Positions 12,086 through 29,510 of a stretch of 64,000 bases of DNA are shown here, one piece after another. The first letter of the stretch is position 1. Each line of letters opens with the position of its first letter. The stretch is from Vigna angularis (Eukaryota > Streptophyta > Magnoliopsida > Fabales > Fabaceae), in contig NC_068974.1 in NCBI RefSeq assembly GCF_016808095.1, positions 5,146,001-5,210,000 on the forward strand, written 5' to 3'. A program made the translations under genes and the position numbers. The notes below the pieces were generated by a model that was given only the letters and a program-made list of their open reading frames with translations, was not told the origin of the DNA and did no database searches.

Positions 12086-12515
12086 CACGCCTACGTGTCA
12101 CTTACACTCATTTGATACAGTCCAAGTCATCTTTTTTAAAAGAAGATTGCATACTGATTGAGAGTAAAAGTGGAAAAATGTAAATTGAGGTTTCTTTCTT
12201 GTTTCGGTTGTCAATCGAAATCTCCATTTAGGTTTTGTTTTAAAAAATGTTCTCCATCGTTCTTCATTGGCGTAGTTCCTTCCCATTTTTGTGTTTGAGA
12301 CGGTTCAGTCGTTGGTTGTGGAGGTTTTTGGTGGCTATGAAGGTGAGGGTTGTGGAGGTTTCCAGTTGGTGTTTGGATTTTTCTCACGTCTATCGTGTGT
12401 GGCTTTGAGGTACGGGGTTTTGAATTTTTTTCTCTCTCGTAGTTTTTGTCGTTATGTGTAGACAGCTTGTATGTGATATTTTAGCATTCCAGTTTATTCT
12501 CAGGCTCTTATTTTT
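12086..12515. other. Junction sequence between gypsy remnant and kinase fragment
   Basis: About 430 bp with no coding support. GT-rich, TGTGGAGGTTT-like segments near 12318-12370 suggest transduplicated gene or intron sequence belonging with the kinase fragment that follows. No terminal inverted repeats were found. Confidence 0.3.
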
Positions 12516-12855
12516 GTGTTGACAGGAGCTGGGGTGACTTTGCTGATGATGTCTTCTCTCTTAGGGCTTTATGTGTGGTGTGACAGGAAGCACAGGAGAA
12601 AAAAGCTTGAGACTTTTCAGTTTGATTTCGACCTTGAGGAAGAAAGGTGTAGGCGTAGATTGAGGCCTAATATAAGGTCGATTTGGTTAAAAATTGGGGA
12701 GCTTGAGAAAGTCACTGATAATTTATCATCTAAGAACTTGATTGGTCGTGGTGGGTTTGGGTTGGTTTATGAGGGAACCTTGTCTAATGGGACTGTGGTG
12801 GCGGTTAAAAGGATCTTGGAATCTGATTTTTAAGGAGATGTGGAGTTGTGTTTGC
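12516..12855 (+). pseudogene. Receptor-like kinase fragment (At1g11050-like), truncated
   Basis: The plus-strand frame encodes a membrane segment (VTLLMMSSLLGLYVWCDRKH), a juxtamembrane part (ETFQFDFDLEEERCRRRLRP), then the kinase start with the Gly-rich loop (NLIGRGGFGLVYEGTLSNGT) and the ATP-anchoring Lys (VVAVKRILESDF). It stops at 12831, and sequence similarity ends by about 12855. From memory the order and motifs fit the At1g11050 receptor-like kinase group. The ectodomain and nearly all of the kinase are absent, so this is a gene fragment next to transposon debris. Capture by an element is likely but the vehicle is not identified. Confidence 0.75.
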
Positions 12856-12869
12856 ATTAAATCATTGTA

Positions 12870-13230
12870 TTTAGCGAACTGTTCTAATCAAGATTGACTA
12901 GTGAACTCGGAGTGGTTAACAATATTCGGTGTGTACTAAGAGTGGTTATAATACTAACAACCAAGAGTGAATAAACTTAGACTAATCAAGTTGACTAGGA
13001 AAACCAGAAGTGGTTTAGAATACTCAACTAGTCAGGTTGATTAGGGAACAAGAGTGATTTAGAATACTCAACTAGTTAGGTTGGGGAACCAAGAGTGGTT
13101 TAGAATACTCAATTAATCAGGTTGACTAAAAAAACCAAGAGTGCTTTGATAATCCTTACAACTAAGAGTGAGTTAAACATAGTTGTAATCTTGAATAAAA
13201 TTAGTAAAACCCTTTAATAGTTCTTAAAAG
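12870..13230. repeat. Imperfect tandem repeat, AAGAGTGGTTTAGAATACTCAA type
   Basis: Units of roughly 45-60 bp containing ACCAAGAGTGGTTTAGAA, TACTCAACTAGTCAGGTTG and GACTAGG recur about five times with drift between 12890 and 13190. The complementary pattern occurs in 15470-16600, in opposite orientation. It probably belongs to the LTR or untranslated region of a retroelement. Confidence 0.55.
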
Positions 13231-13443
13231 AGAGACTAGACATAACTCAAGTTAAACAAATCATAATAAAATGCTTGTGTCACTGTTTATTTTATTTTAA
13301 ATGTTTTTCTAAATGTTCAATTATATTTGCATTAGTCTAACGGTTGTTATAGATTATCTAACAACAACAATTGTTGATATGCTTTTATTTGCGAAAGTTT
13401 TTTAAAACATTATTCAAACTTTTTTTTTCTTGTGCTTCAATAA

Positions 13444-13447
<4 letters not shown>

Positions 13448-13516
<69 letters not shown>
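13448..13516. repeat. (TA)n microsatellite
   Basis: An uninterrupted run of about 33 TA dinucleotides. It is likely to be polymorphic in length. Confidence 0.95.
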
Positions 13517-13519
<3 letters not shown>

Positions 13520-15350
13520 GAAAGAGACAAATTTATTTCTTATTCTTTTAAATTTATTCAGGTTAAGATAGGGTAGAAATTATTTAACGATTTCATTTAT
13601 ATTACTTTAACAAAGAATTCAAGAGTAAGCAAAAGACGACGAAAAAATATTAAGAAAAAAGCAAAGAAAGTGACGAAGCTGAAATGAGAGGAAAGTATGG
13701 AGGAAGCAAGAAAGAAATAGAGAAGGCTGGGAAATCAAGAGAAAACTGAAATAATTATTTTTAGAAGGCTTTGTTTTCTCATTTTTATTTATAAAATAAG
13801 AAAACGCTTAACTTTTCAGGACTTTTAGAATTTAGAAATTTTGTTTAGCTGAACTTCTCTGACTCAAAGCAAAAATAATATAAAAAAAAGAATGGGAGAA
13901 ACATTACCTAATCATCATGTAACGATATTATTTTCTACTTTAATTATTTAAAATAATATAAAAATATTATTAAAAAGGGAATTATGATAAGTTTTTAAAT
14001 ATATTTTTAGTTTGTGGACATGATTTTTTTGCAGAAATTAGTTAAAAGAAAACGATAACGATCGTTTTCATTCACTTAATAGTATTGAAAAAAAGGCATG
14101 CCACTGACTATTAACGCCAAGACAAAATATTTCTCATCAGTATTGAAAAATTAGAAAAATAAGTCTAATTGACATTCAATATATCCAAAAGAAAAGTAAC
14201 ACTATCTTTAAGACTAATTTTAACTTATTTTAGGATTAAAAGTTTCTTTTTTTAATTTAATTTAGGAATGATAATCATACTTGTTGTTGAGACATTATTC
14301 GAATTCGTCTTAATTGTAATGAGAAATTATCATATTAACTAAGTGTAGATATAGTATGAATAACATTTGACTTTTTTGTTTTTTAAATTGAGTATAGAAT
14401 ATGAATATATTTACTCCTGTCCTTTTTTGATGTTATATTTGTCTTACTTATTCATTCCATTTTAAATTATTAAAACACTCAAACAACTTTTCTCTTTTTA
14501 ATCTTTAATTAGTTTTGTTTCATTTCCAAAATCTTTTGCTTCTATATATAACTTTTCATTCTTTTAAGAGTGTATGAGATAGTTGAATGTTTACAAAATT
14601 CACTTAAATCCTTAATAAATTTATCTTCTCATTATAATCTTAATTGTATGCTGTTTCTCTTTGTGTGGTTTTATTAATGGTTTACTACATCTTAAAAAAA
14701 ACCTCAATTTAATTAATCAAATTATTTACAAAGCACATCTTCTATTATTTCTAAGCTTAATGTTATTATTTTTTATTTTTTTAATATTTGATTCTTGATT
14801 TTAAATGTTCACATAAACATTTTGTTACTTTGTTTTAATATTTGTTTGTGTAATCATTATTTTTTTCTTGATATATGATATTTAAGAAAAGAAAATGTTT
14901 CATTTTGATACTAAATCCTTAATAATAACATGTTTCCGTTAATGTTTTTTTTTGTAATAAATTAGTTAATAATTAACATTTAGAATAATATAGAGTGGGC
15001 ATGACACAAGTAATAATGATGAATTTGAAACAAATTTTATATTCTTCGGGGGATGTGGATGAATTTTTAATTTAAGGATAAAGATAATCAAACATATGAA
15101 GATATATTAATACACAAAAATAGAAGGTCGAATTGTGTTTAAAACTTTTTTAAAATATTTTTGTAAATTTTTTTCATATAGATGCTAACATATAGATATA
15201 TTAAGTAGTTTTCTTCAAAATAAAATATGATCGAAGATCGTCAAATGTATCTATAAGTTTGATATGCATTCTATGCTTTTCAAAACTTGTTTTTTTTTTT
15301 TAAATTGTTCTTAAGCTAGATGAAGATTAATAACATTGAATCTAAAAAAA
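13517..15350. other. AT-rich intergenic DNA, no gene seen
   Basis: No frame of convincing composition on either strand. A purine-rich stretch (13615-13740) and long A/T runs dominate. I see no terminal repeats that would define an element. Confidence 0.4.
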
Positions 15351-16631
15351 AGGGAAATAAAGAGATTTACACAAGTTATTTAATCCAAATTTGTGTCTAA
15401 ATAGTAAGTGACATATAGTTCTCAATTAACTAAATAAGTTTAACTAAGCATGCTATTATTGCAAAGATATAAGTGAATGATGTTTAGACCTCAAGCATTC
15501 TTGACTAAATAACCTAAGTATTATTTGGAAACACATTCACTTTTGACTAAAAGCTTGAGTCACTAGTATAAATTTAGCATATTAACTTGTAATATGTTTC
15601 GGTTTTGAAAAAACTAAAGCATACAACGATGCAGTGATATTTTTGAAAATTTTACAAACTTATATGTCTCGATTGTAAAAGAACTGAAATCATAAATACC
15701 TTTTAGCATCAGTTAGTAAAGAATCAAAGTCGAAGCCAAAATTTTTAAATTTTTTGAAAGATTCCGCTATTTTTAGTTATTTTTTTCTGAACAGGACTTA
15801 TGACTTTGGTTATTTGAACAACCTTGATCATATCTACTTTCTACAACGGTTCCTTCTACAACTGAAACCAAAAGGTTGATGAAAATTTTAAAATTTCCAT
15901 AACAAAAAAAAAAGGGTCCATGACAACGATTTTTCTCACAACCATTGTCATATACCCTTAAAATTAAATAATTATATAAAATTAGATAAAGTCTATTGTC
16001 TTGGTTGTTTGTGAAACCGAAACAAAAAATGGTCCATGACAATGGTTATTATGGAAGCGGCTATGAGAAAAACGACTGTCATAAATCTCAAAATTACATA
16101 ATTATATTAAATTAGATAAAATTTATTGCCTCATTTATTTGTGGAACCGAAACAGAAAAGGGTCAATGACAGAAGTTCTTTTCAAAACATTGCCATACAC
16201 CCAAATTTTTTTATTTTTTATTTTTAATTTAGTGCTTTGGTTTTTTATAACCGAAGCAAAATGTAAATATTTTTGTTTCAGTTTATAATTGAGGCCAAAA
16301 ACTCTCCTTTTTTATCTCGTCTTAGTATGTCGAAAACAATTGTTGTCATATCACTTGTGAATATTGTTTAAACATCAGTTAAACAATTGAGAGTAAACTC
16401 AATCACTTTTAACTAATAACATGGAGTATTGTTTGGAATAAAAACTACTCCTAACTAATATTGAGTATTTTTTGTAATGTAATCCATTCTTAGCTAAACT
16501 TCTTGAGTTTAGTTTGGAACCACAACGATTTTAGACTAAGATTGAATATTCTTTAAAACATAATTAGTTAAGGAAGTGGTACGGAATGATCTAAAAGTAA
16601 TAAAGTTCTTTGCGCACTAAAAAGAGACAAT
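15351..16631. repeat. Degenerate repeat hosting two CACTA insertions
   Basis: Outside the element at 15561-16359, the flanks 15470-15560 and 16360-16600 contain recurring blocks such as ATTGTTTGGAA...ACTAAxxxTTGAGT. These repeat about every 40-50 bp and are interrupted by the CACTA insertion. The same repeat type, reverse complemented, is at 12870-13230. Confidence 0.45.
15561..16359. mobile_element. Small non-autonomous CACTA element, 799 bp, decayed
   Basis: The left end is CACTAGTATAAATT at 15561. The best right end is ACTTGTG at 16359 (reads CACAAGTG on the other strand, one base off CACTAGTG). Flanks are AGT (15558-15560) and AAT (16360-16362), a target duplication with one change. The interior holds subterminal motifs of the GGTTxxxxAACCGAAGC type (GGTTTTTTATAACCGAAGC near 16240) and repeated CCATGACAACGGTT segments. 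There is no coding capacity. The right boundary is less certain than the left. Confidence 0.55.
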
Positions 16632-17338
16632 CACTAGTACAACCAAGGGATATTGCCTTGGTTGTTTTGGATTTATGACCGCAGTTACAGAACCGAGGTA
16701 TATTCAAGCGAGGTAAAAAGTTTGAACTTTTGGCCTCGGTTCAAAAAACCCGAAGTAGTAAAGCAAAAATAAAAATAAAAATAAATAGGTCTATTGCCTC
16801 GGTTCTAGTTTGAACCGAGTTCGTAAATTCTTAAAAATAATTGACCAGGCAATAAGATTTTGCCCCTATTTTCTTTTTGAAGGACTTTTCGCCTTGGTTC
16901 TCTTTTGAACCGAGACAGTATCTTAAAAAATTTAATAAAAAAAAATTAACCAATAAAATAAATTTAATAATCAAATATCAAATCAAACTATTATTTATTA
17001 TACCTAATGATTCCCTGATGTAATACTGACAACTTTCCAATTCCAATAAATGCTAATAACTAAGGAGTGAGATAATAAAAGATAAGATTTGACCATTGAA
17101 GGGACAAGAAAAAATTACAGGCCCATAATAAATTAAAGGATTCTACTGAAAATAAAATTCAACCTAGTAAATAGAAAAAACATATCACTAATTTGCTAAC
17201 CAAGACATCAGTAAGAAGTCGTGTTTGTATTCTAATTTTTAAATAAGAAAGAAATTTTCTTTTGATCCTTCAATGATATATATGACTAACACTCTACTAT
17301 ACCAAGAGTAACATGTTTTAAATTAAAGGGTACCTACC

Positions 17339-17741
17339 AGGCTTCAGATCTCTACGTATGATTCCATTGGCATGTAACCAATCCATGGCCAGAGCAATAT
17401 CAAGGGGAAACTTTATAGCCCCATAAAGCACTAATTGTTTAGGGCATATAAATATCTTCGCAGTGACAAACCAAGCATAAAGATCAAAAGATACAAAGCA
17501 TAAAGAAATAGGCATCTATTAGTCCTACAGTAGCATAAAGATCAAAAGACCATAATATACACTTTACACTATCCATAGATAAGTCTTCAGTGAAACAAAC
17601 GATACAAAGCACATACAGTTATAACATTTAAAGATATATGATATATCATTCTCGAGAAAAACGATTCTCCCATGAAACTCTTTCTTCTAAAGTACTCCCA
17701 CGATGCAGAATTTTGATAGCAACAATCCGTTCTCTATACCT
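17339..17741 (-). pseudogene. Captured fragment of a Raf-like Ser/Thr kinase gene, two exons
   Basis: Minus strand. A first exon (about 17741-17651, after an acceptor ...TTTTCCAG) encodes YRERIVAIKILHRGSTLEER, with the ATP-binding Lys in VAIK, continuing VSWENRFSRE. An intron-like gap follows. A second exon (about 17432-17339) encodes LYGAIKFPLDIALAMDWLHA and NGIIRRDLKP, followed by a GTAGGT donor. In an active kinase the last block would read HRDLKP; here His is Arg. The fragment matches plant Raf-like/STY-type kinases from memory. Exon-intron structure is retained, so it was copied from genomic DNA, not from a processed transcript. It lacks the Gly loop and everything after HRD. Confidence 0.75.
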
Positions 17742-18114
17742 GGAAAATTATTACCTACACCTACAAAAACCAGCACTCCAGCTGCCAACAAACCACTTGA
17801 AGTATACACATAATTGTACAGTTGAATCAACCATACCATAACAACATTATCTTTTTCTAATGCATCCACAATTAATAACATTAGAATAAAAGTCAAATTA
17901 AGAGTTGAAATGGGGGTGTAGGTGTGCTTTGAGGAGAAGAACCCATGCGAGACCTTCCATCAACCAATTTGGGTTCTCTATCTTCACCACCACAAGGGTT
18001 CCCCTGTGGGTGTCCTTCACCCCCAATTGAACAACGGTGGTGTCATTTTCTTCTCTGATCTCACCAATCGAAATGGGGGTGTAGTAGTGGTAAACTCCTA
18101 CGAGTTTGATCTCG

Positions 18115-18660
18115 CGACGCTGTGGACACCGAGGATGCTGAATGTCATACCACACTCCTCTTTGTAGCCGGACTTGGCTTGGAACTATACGCGAAGCTGC
18201 TGGCGGAAGCCGATGCGAACCTAGACCACTGCGACCGCAGCGGCGTTCTCGTTACGCTGCACATGGCGGCGAGGTACGTGCGGCCTGGTGTTGCGAAGGT
18301 GATGCTGGATCTGGGCGCGAATCGTGAGATGGCGGATGAGCGTGGAAGAACGGCGTTGGATCTAACGCATGAGATTCTGAAGGCGAAGCCGAAGGGAAAT
18401 CCGTTTTAGTTCGGGCGCAAGATTCAGCTTGAGGGAGTGGTTAGGGTTTTGGAAGGGGTTGTGTTCTAGTACGTGGAGGTGGAGGAGATTCTTGAACGGA
18501 GAGAGAAGGAAGAGAATTTGGAGTCACAAAGGTGAAGGAGATTCGTGAACGGAGATGGAAGGGAGAGAATTTGGAGTCGCAGAGGTGGAGGAGATTCATG
18601 AACGAAGAGGGAAGGGAGAGAATTTGGAGTAATTGTATAGTGGAAGGACGATGGTGCGAA
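18115..18660 (+). pseudogene. Captured fragment of chloroplast SRP43 (ankyrin repeats and chromodomain start)
   Basis: Plus strand, from DAVDTEDAECHTTLLFVAGL through ANLDHCDRSG, TLHMAARYVRPGVAKVMLDL and RGRTALDLTHEILKAKPKGN: ankyrin repeats typical of cpSRP43, which escorts light-harvesting proteins to the thylakoid. After a stop at 18406-18408 the frame continues (LEGVVRVLEGVVF) into the start of the chromodomain (VEVEEILERREKEENLES). That segment is then repeated. A later block (WKDDGANEWVT, about 18640-18670) is the next part of the chromodomain. There is no transit peptide and no C-terminus, and stops are present, so it is not functional. It is GC-richer than its surroundings, as expected for an exon captured by a transposon. 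Confidence 0.8.
18478..18636 (+). repeat. 53-bp tandem triplication in the captured cpSRP43 chromodomain
   Basis: Three adjacent copies begin at 18478, 18531 and 18584. Each contains GGTGGAGGAGATTC (with small changes), GAACGGAGA and GAGAATTTGGAGT. The period of 53 bp is not a multiple of three, so it would break the chromodomain frame. Confidence 0.85.
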
Positions 18661-18684
18661 TGAGTGGGTGACTCAGCAGCGTTT

Positions 18685-18960
18685 TCTTAGAACCGAGGCA
18701 TATAGCAACGTTTTCTACCTCAGTCTCCTGAGTAACCGAGGTATATAGCAACGTTTTCTACTTCGGTCTCCTGAGTAACCGAGTCATTATACTCCTTGAA
18801 AAGCGGTTGTGTTAAAACCAAGGCATACAACAGCGTTTTCTACTACAGTCTCTTGAGTAACTAAGGCAGTATACTTCTTGTATAGCGGTTGTCTTAAAAC
18901 CGAGGCATATGGTGTCTTAAATATTACAACATTGTCACCGTATTTTAATACGCTTCGGTT
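18685..18960. repeat. Subterminal tandem repeats of the Pack-CACTA element
   Basis: Units of roughly 45-60 bp carrying AACCGAGGCATATAGCAACG, TTTTCTACCTCAGTCTCCTG and AGTAACC recur about four times. They are probably binding sites for the transposition protein, by analogy with En/Spm. Confidence 0.7.
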
Positions 18961-19016
18961 TTTCGAAAACCGAAACGTAATGGACAATTTAAAATACCGA
19001 TTTTGCATTAGTGAAT

Positions 19017-19886
19017 GTCTCACAATTAATGTAAGATTTAAAGAATACTAGTGTGTTATTCAAACACAATGTTTGAGCTACGAATTTGACAGTATTTTTG
19101 TTCTTGATCACTTTATTCTGATCTTCAACTGGAAAGATTTTTTAAATATAGAGTTGAGAAAAAGAGCTCTTGCAAACAATTTTGTACTCGTTGAGGGACT
19201 TCACTTCAAATTTTTGTCTTTTAAGACTTCATATGTTCACGTATGAATGTAGAAATATATTAAATACACTCCACATGAAATTAAATACTTATCTATTCTT
19301 TAAATAACATTATGATAGCTAACAGTAAGCCTCGATTAGAGAACTTTCAACTAAAGTAAAGTAAAACATAGATTATACAAGACAAATAATCTTTCTAAAT
19401 TACATGAATTATGTCATAATATATATTGGCGTGAAACACCTTATAGAGTGTCTTTAAAAAAAAATATATTGACTTCTATTCATGAGATCTTCTTAGTAAA
19501 TGTAAAAAAATTCTCTGCAATAAGAAATAAACTCATAAGATTTTAATTACGCAGAACTTTGACTTAAATTATTATGTGCATGTAATGAAGCAAATAGAAA
19601 TATTTATATTTATATTTATATTTTAAGGACCAAAAATAAAGGTTATCTAGAATAGTGATTCAACTCTCACAATAATATTCAAATGTTGGGTAGCTGTCAT
19701 CAATCAATATTCAACGGATAACTGAAAATATACAGATCTTATTCAATAGTTTCCGCAAAACAACAGGTCACACATGGCGGCGCGGTTTGTAAAGTGGCGT
19801 AACAGACAAAGTAGCAGAGTCAACACCGAACAGTTATTGTAGCACATTATCATTCTATTCTTTACAATTTCGCAGTGTGCAGAGAA
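19017..19886. other. Upstream region of the S-domain kinase gene
   Basis: The first part (19017-19300) looks like continuing repeat DNA flanking the Pack-CACTA element. The part from about 19300 should include the plus-strand promoter. No element or RNA gene is recognised. A short TTTATATTTATATTTATATT run lies near 19603-19625. Confidence 0.35.
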
Positions 19887-26424
<6,538 letters not shown>

Positions 26425-27487
26425 AAAATAATAATTTGTTTATAATTATTAGACAAAGTTATGTAACAAATACTTGAATATTCATTGTCATATAAGGTGA
26501 AATATGAATATATTTTTTCAGTTTTGAAAAATAAATACAGTGACCAATTTAGTTGAGATTACATACTTATATACAAAGCATATCATATTAATCCAAAAAC
26601 ACTAAGGACAAACAAGTTCTTATAATATCTCAATTGAACATGAGATTAATCAAGTTATTATTCAAGTATTGAAGGTTTGATTCTACAAAGAAACAAAGAA
26701 GAAAGAAACTATATTTTATATATTTTTAACAAAGAGATTATAAGAAATATTAAGAGATATAATTTTAGCCAACATCACTAGGAGGTCGGTCAGCATCAAG
26801 AACCCCCAAAATGACTCTAAAAGCGTCTAAATTCAAGTTCCAGAACCTCGAAGCCGAGGTCTCAAAAAGCTCGAATAAATAACTCAACCAAACCATAAAA
26901 AGCCCAACCAACACCTCAAATAGTTAAGTCAACATCACTAGGAGATCAACCAGCATCAACCCCCCTCCCCATCCCCCCCCCAAATAACCCTCAAACGTCC
27001 AAATCTGAGCCTTAGAATCGCAAAACCAAGGTCTGGAACCTCTCAATCCTGAACAACCTGACAAGCTCGGCCAAACACCATAGAAAACTTTGCCACAACT
27101 CGTCCAACCTTGAAATATTCACCCTAAACATTGAGGACATTCCGTAAAATATTAAATCATCACAACATGTCATTTGCACGTCAATCCAGTCATAAAATAT
27201 CATTATAGGAATATAGGATGCATGGGAATCAACTATAGTAAGACATATAATTCAACCATCCCCTAAACACCATAGCCTCATGTAAATCAATCCTAAAGAA
27301 CTCAACATAATCTATTAACAATATAGTCTAGGCATATATCAACATGACATTACACATACACAACCCGACAACTCCATAGCACATGTTATACTAACCCTTA
27401 AACCTTAAAACCTTTCATAATAATTTACTAATACAAGGATGAATATAACTCAACAGAAACACATGCAACATAATGACATTTGGTTAA
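26425..27487. repeat. Retroelement-type repeat with internal duplication
   Basis: Positions 26425-26750 are the 3' flank of the kinase gene. From about 26768 a C-rich repeat begins. A segment starting AACATCACTAGGAGGTCGGT and containing CAGCATCAA recurs at about 26935 (AACATCACTAGGAGATCAAC), giving an imperfect tandem of about 165-170 bp. No coding frame. The repeat continues beyond the copia element at 30003. Confidence 0.45.
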
Positions 27488-27991
27488 TGTTGTATAAAAG
27501 CTGACATAATCACGAACAATATTTCCTGAGGCGTGTAGATTCATTGTCCTTGATGACTTATTTGCGGTGTATTGCGCAAGTCCCCCAGGATACAACAGGA
27601 ACTTCCCAGAATATTTCTGAGGATCTCAAAACTAGCAAGGATCTCTAAAAAGAGTATAAAATAAACCCAGAATATTTTAGAAGAGGAAAAGAAGATGAAA
27701 GTAAGAAGAGAGGAGAATGAGAAAACTGATTTTTGGTGTGTCTTGGAATGGAGGAAGAGCTCTCTATTTATAAAGCTAGGGGAGAATAAAATCATTAAAA
27801 AAAATAAAGGCAATAAATATTTTAACGTTGGAACACTTAAAACATTTTGATTGTTGCTCTTAAAAAGTTTGAACGTTGCACCTCTTAAAACAATTAACGT
27901 TGCCAACTAATAAAAATTATTAATGTTCTAAAACTTCCAAAGCCAACCTTCATAATTTACTTTTGCAATATAATATTAATATATTACAACA
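27488..27991 (-). repeat. 3' LTR of the copia element
   Basis: 504 bp. On the minus strand it begins TGTTGTAATATATTAATATT and ends TATACAACA, with 7-bp inverted ends. It matches 29508-29997 apart from small indels and substitutions. Confidence 0.88.
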
Positions 27992-28619
27992 ATCCCCCAC
28001 ATATTGCAAAATTTGCAAAGAACAAAATGTCTTTAATTCAAACATTAAAAGAAAGATAATAAACTTTTATCCTGGGTCTCATAGGATGTAATGCATCAGA
28101 GCTGGTATAGCAAGCTATATGAACCAGTCTTAGATTGAGATACTTAACACACAGTGTAGTTGGTATAACAAGCTATATTAATCAAAGACACTTGACGTGT
28201 GTTAGAGGTTTATCAATCACAATACACCCCCACAATCCTTGCCCGGTATTCATGAGTACTCTAGAGGTCATGCTAAGATCTCATGTAAGCGGCCCCACTC
28301 GACACTCATATAGGTGATTTCATCAAGTGTATGCTACAAATCATACACCACCCATAAGGGATATGAAAATCATTAAAAAATTTGTTTAAATTAAAATTCT
28401 TTCACCACATAGAATTTTAATAACAAAGTTTAGCATCTCAATAATGTAGTCTCTAGCACTTACACACACACACACACCATAGGAATGGACATAATTGATT
28501 AAAATCAATTTAGTGCTATCAGAACTAACAAGTAACTTGTTATTACCTATATGAGCCTTATTCATGGGATCTCCAATCACAAAGGTTGGGTTACCATTAC
28601 TTGTTTGTTTGCAAGTGGC

Positions 28620-29510
28620 TTAAGTCTCATTCCCCTCGATGTTTCTAATATCATTTGTCTTCCTAGGGGTTTTGTCAGAGGATCTGCTAGATTCCGTTCT
28701 GACTTCACATAGTCAATGGAAATAGTTCTTTAGCAGCTGCTTCACCAAATTGTGTCTCTTTTCTTTCCATTATAATTCTTGTTTTTAGCTATAGCTATTA
28801 CCGATTGACAATCATAGTGTATTGACACCGATGGGGTTGGTTTCATTTCTAGTGGAATGTTTGCTAAGAAGTTTTTCAACCACTCAGCCTCACTACCAGC
28901 CATCTCAAGAGCAACAAACTCAGATTCCATTGTTGATCTTGCAATAATTGTTTGTCTGGCTGATCTCCATGTAATTGCACCACACCAAGTGTGAATACAT
29001 AATCACTAATGGATTTTGTCTCATCTGAATCAGAGATCCAGTTAGCATCATTGTACCCTTCTTGTATAGCGGGAAATCCACTATATTCAATGGCATAATC
29101 CATTGAACCTTTTAAATATCTCATAAGCGTAGCAAGTGCATCCCAATGTTCTTGATTTGGACATTGAGTGTACCTACTCAATCTACCTACTACATAAGCA
29201 ATATCGGGTCTAGAAAAAACTCATCAAGTGTAGTAAGCTCCCAATTATCTGGGCATACTAAGACTGTGATAATGATTCTCCTATATTTTTTCATTAATTT
29301 GGAATTAGCATCATAAGGGGTACTCACTGGTGAGATCATAAAACCTAAACTTCTTAAGAAGTTTCTCAATATATTGTTCTTGGGATAGTAATATACTATC
29401 TCCCTTCCTTATGATTCTAATACCTAAAAACACATTGGCTTCACTCATGTCAAAGTTTGACCCTAGAAACAATTTAGTTCTAGTGACAATCTCATTGCGT
29501 GTACCAATAT
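28620..29510 (-). pseudogene. Copia reverse transcriptase C-terminus and RNase H
   Basis: Minus strand. The frame from 29505 encodes NEIVTRTKLFLGSNFDMSEA, NVFLGIRIIRKGDSILLSQE and QYIEKLLKKF, the C-terminal part of copia reverse transcriptase. After stops come RPDIAYVVGRLSRYTQCPNQ, HWDALATLMRYLKGSMDYAI and SGFPAIQEGYNDANWISDSD, the connection region and RNase H start. Then follows STMESEFVALEMAGSEAEWL and, after a gap, IHYDCQSVIAIAKN of RNase H. The catalytic YVDD motif lies in the deleted part. Several stops make it inactive. Confidence 0.85.

Larger units (their letters stand above)
16632..19013. mobile_element. Gene-capturing CACTA element (Pack-CACTA), 2382 bp
   Basis: The left end is CACTAGTACAACC at 16632. 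The right end reads CACTAATGCAAAATCGG on the minus strand from 19013. The flanking AAT at 16629-16631 and 19014-19016 is a perfect 3-bp target duplication. Both ends carry the CCTCGGTT/AACCGAGG subterminal motif (for example 16734-16905 and 18690-18970). Between them lie two host gene fragments on opposite strands, a protein kinase (17339-17741, minus) and cpSRP43 (18115-18660, plus), and no transposase. Mobilisation would need a related autonomous element such as the one at 48564-57690. Confidence 0.85.

Noticed and set aside
17898..18155. An 85-codon minus-strand frame as a third captured gene
   Set aside because: No motif recognised, and it overlaps sequence immediately upstream of the cpSRP43 fragment. 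It could be captured DNA, but a gene call is not supported.
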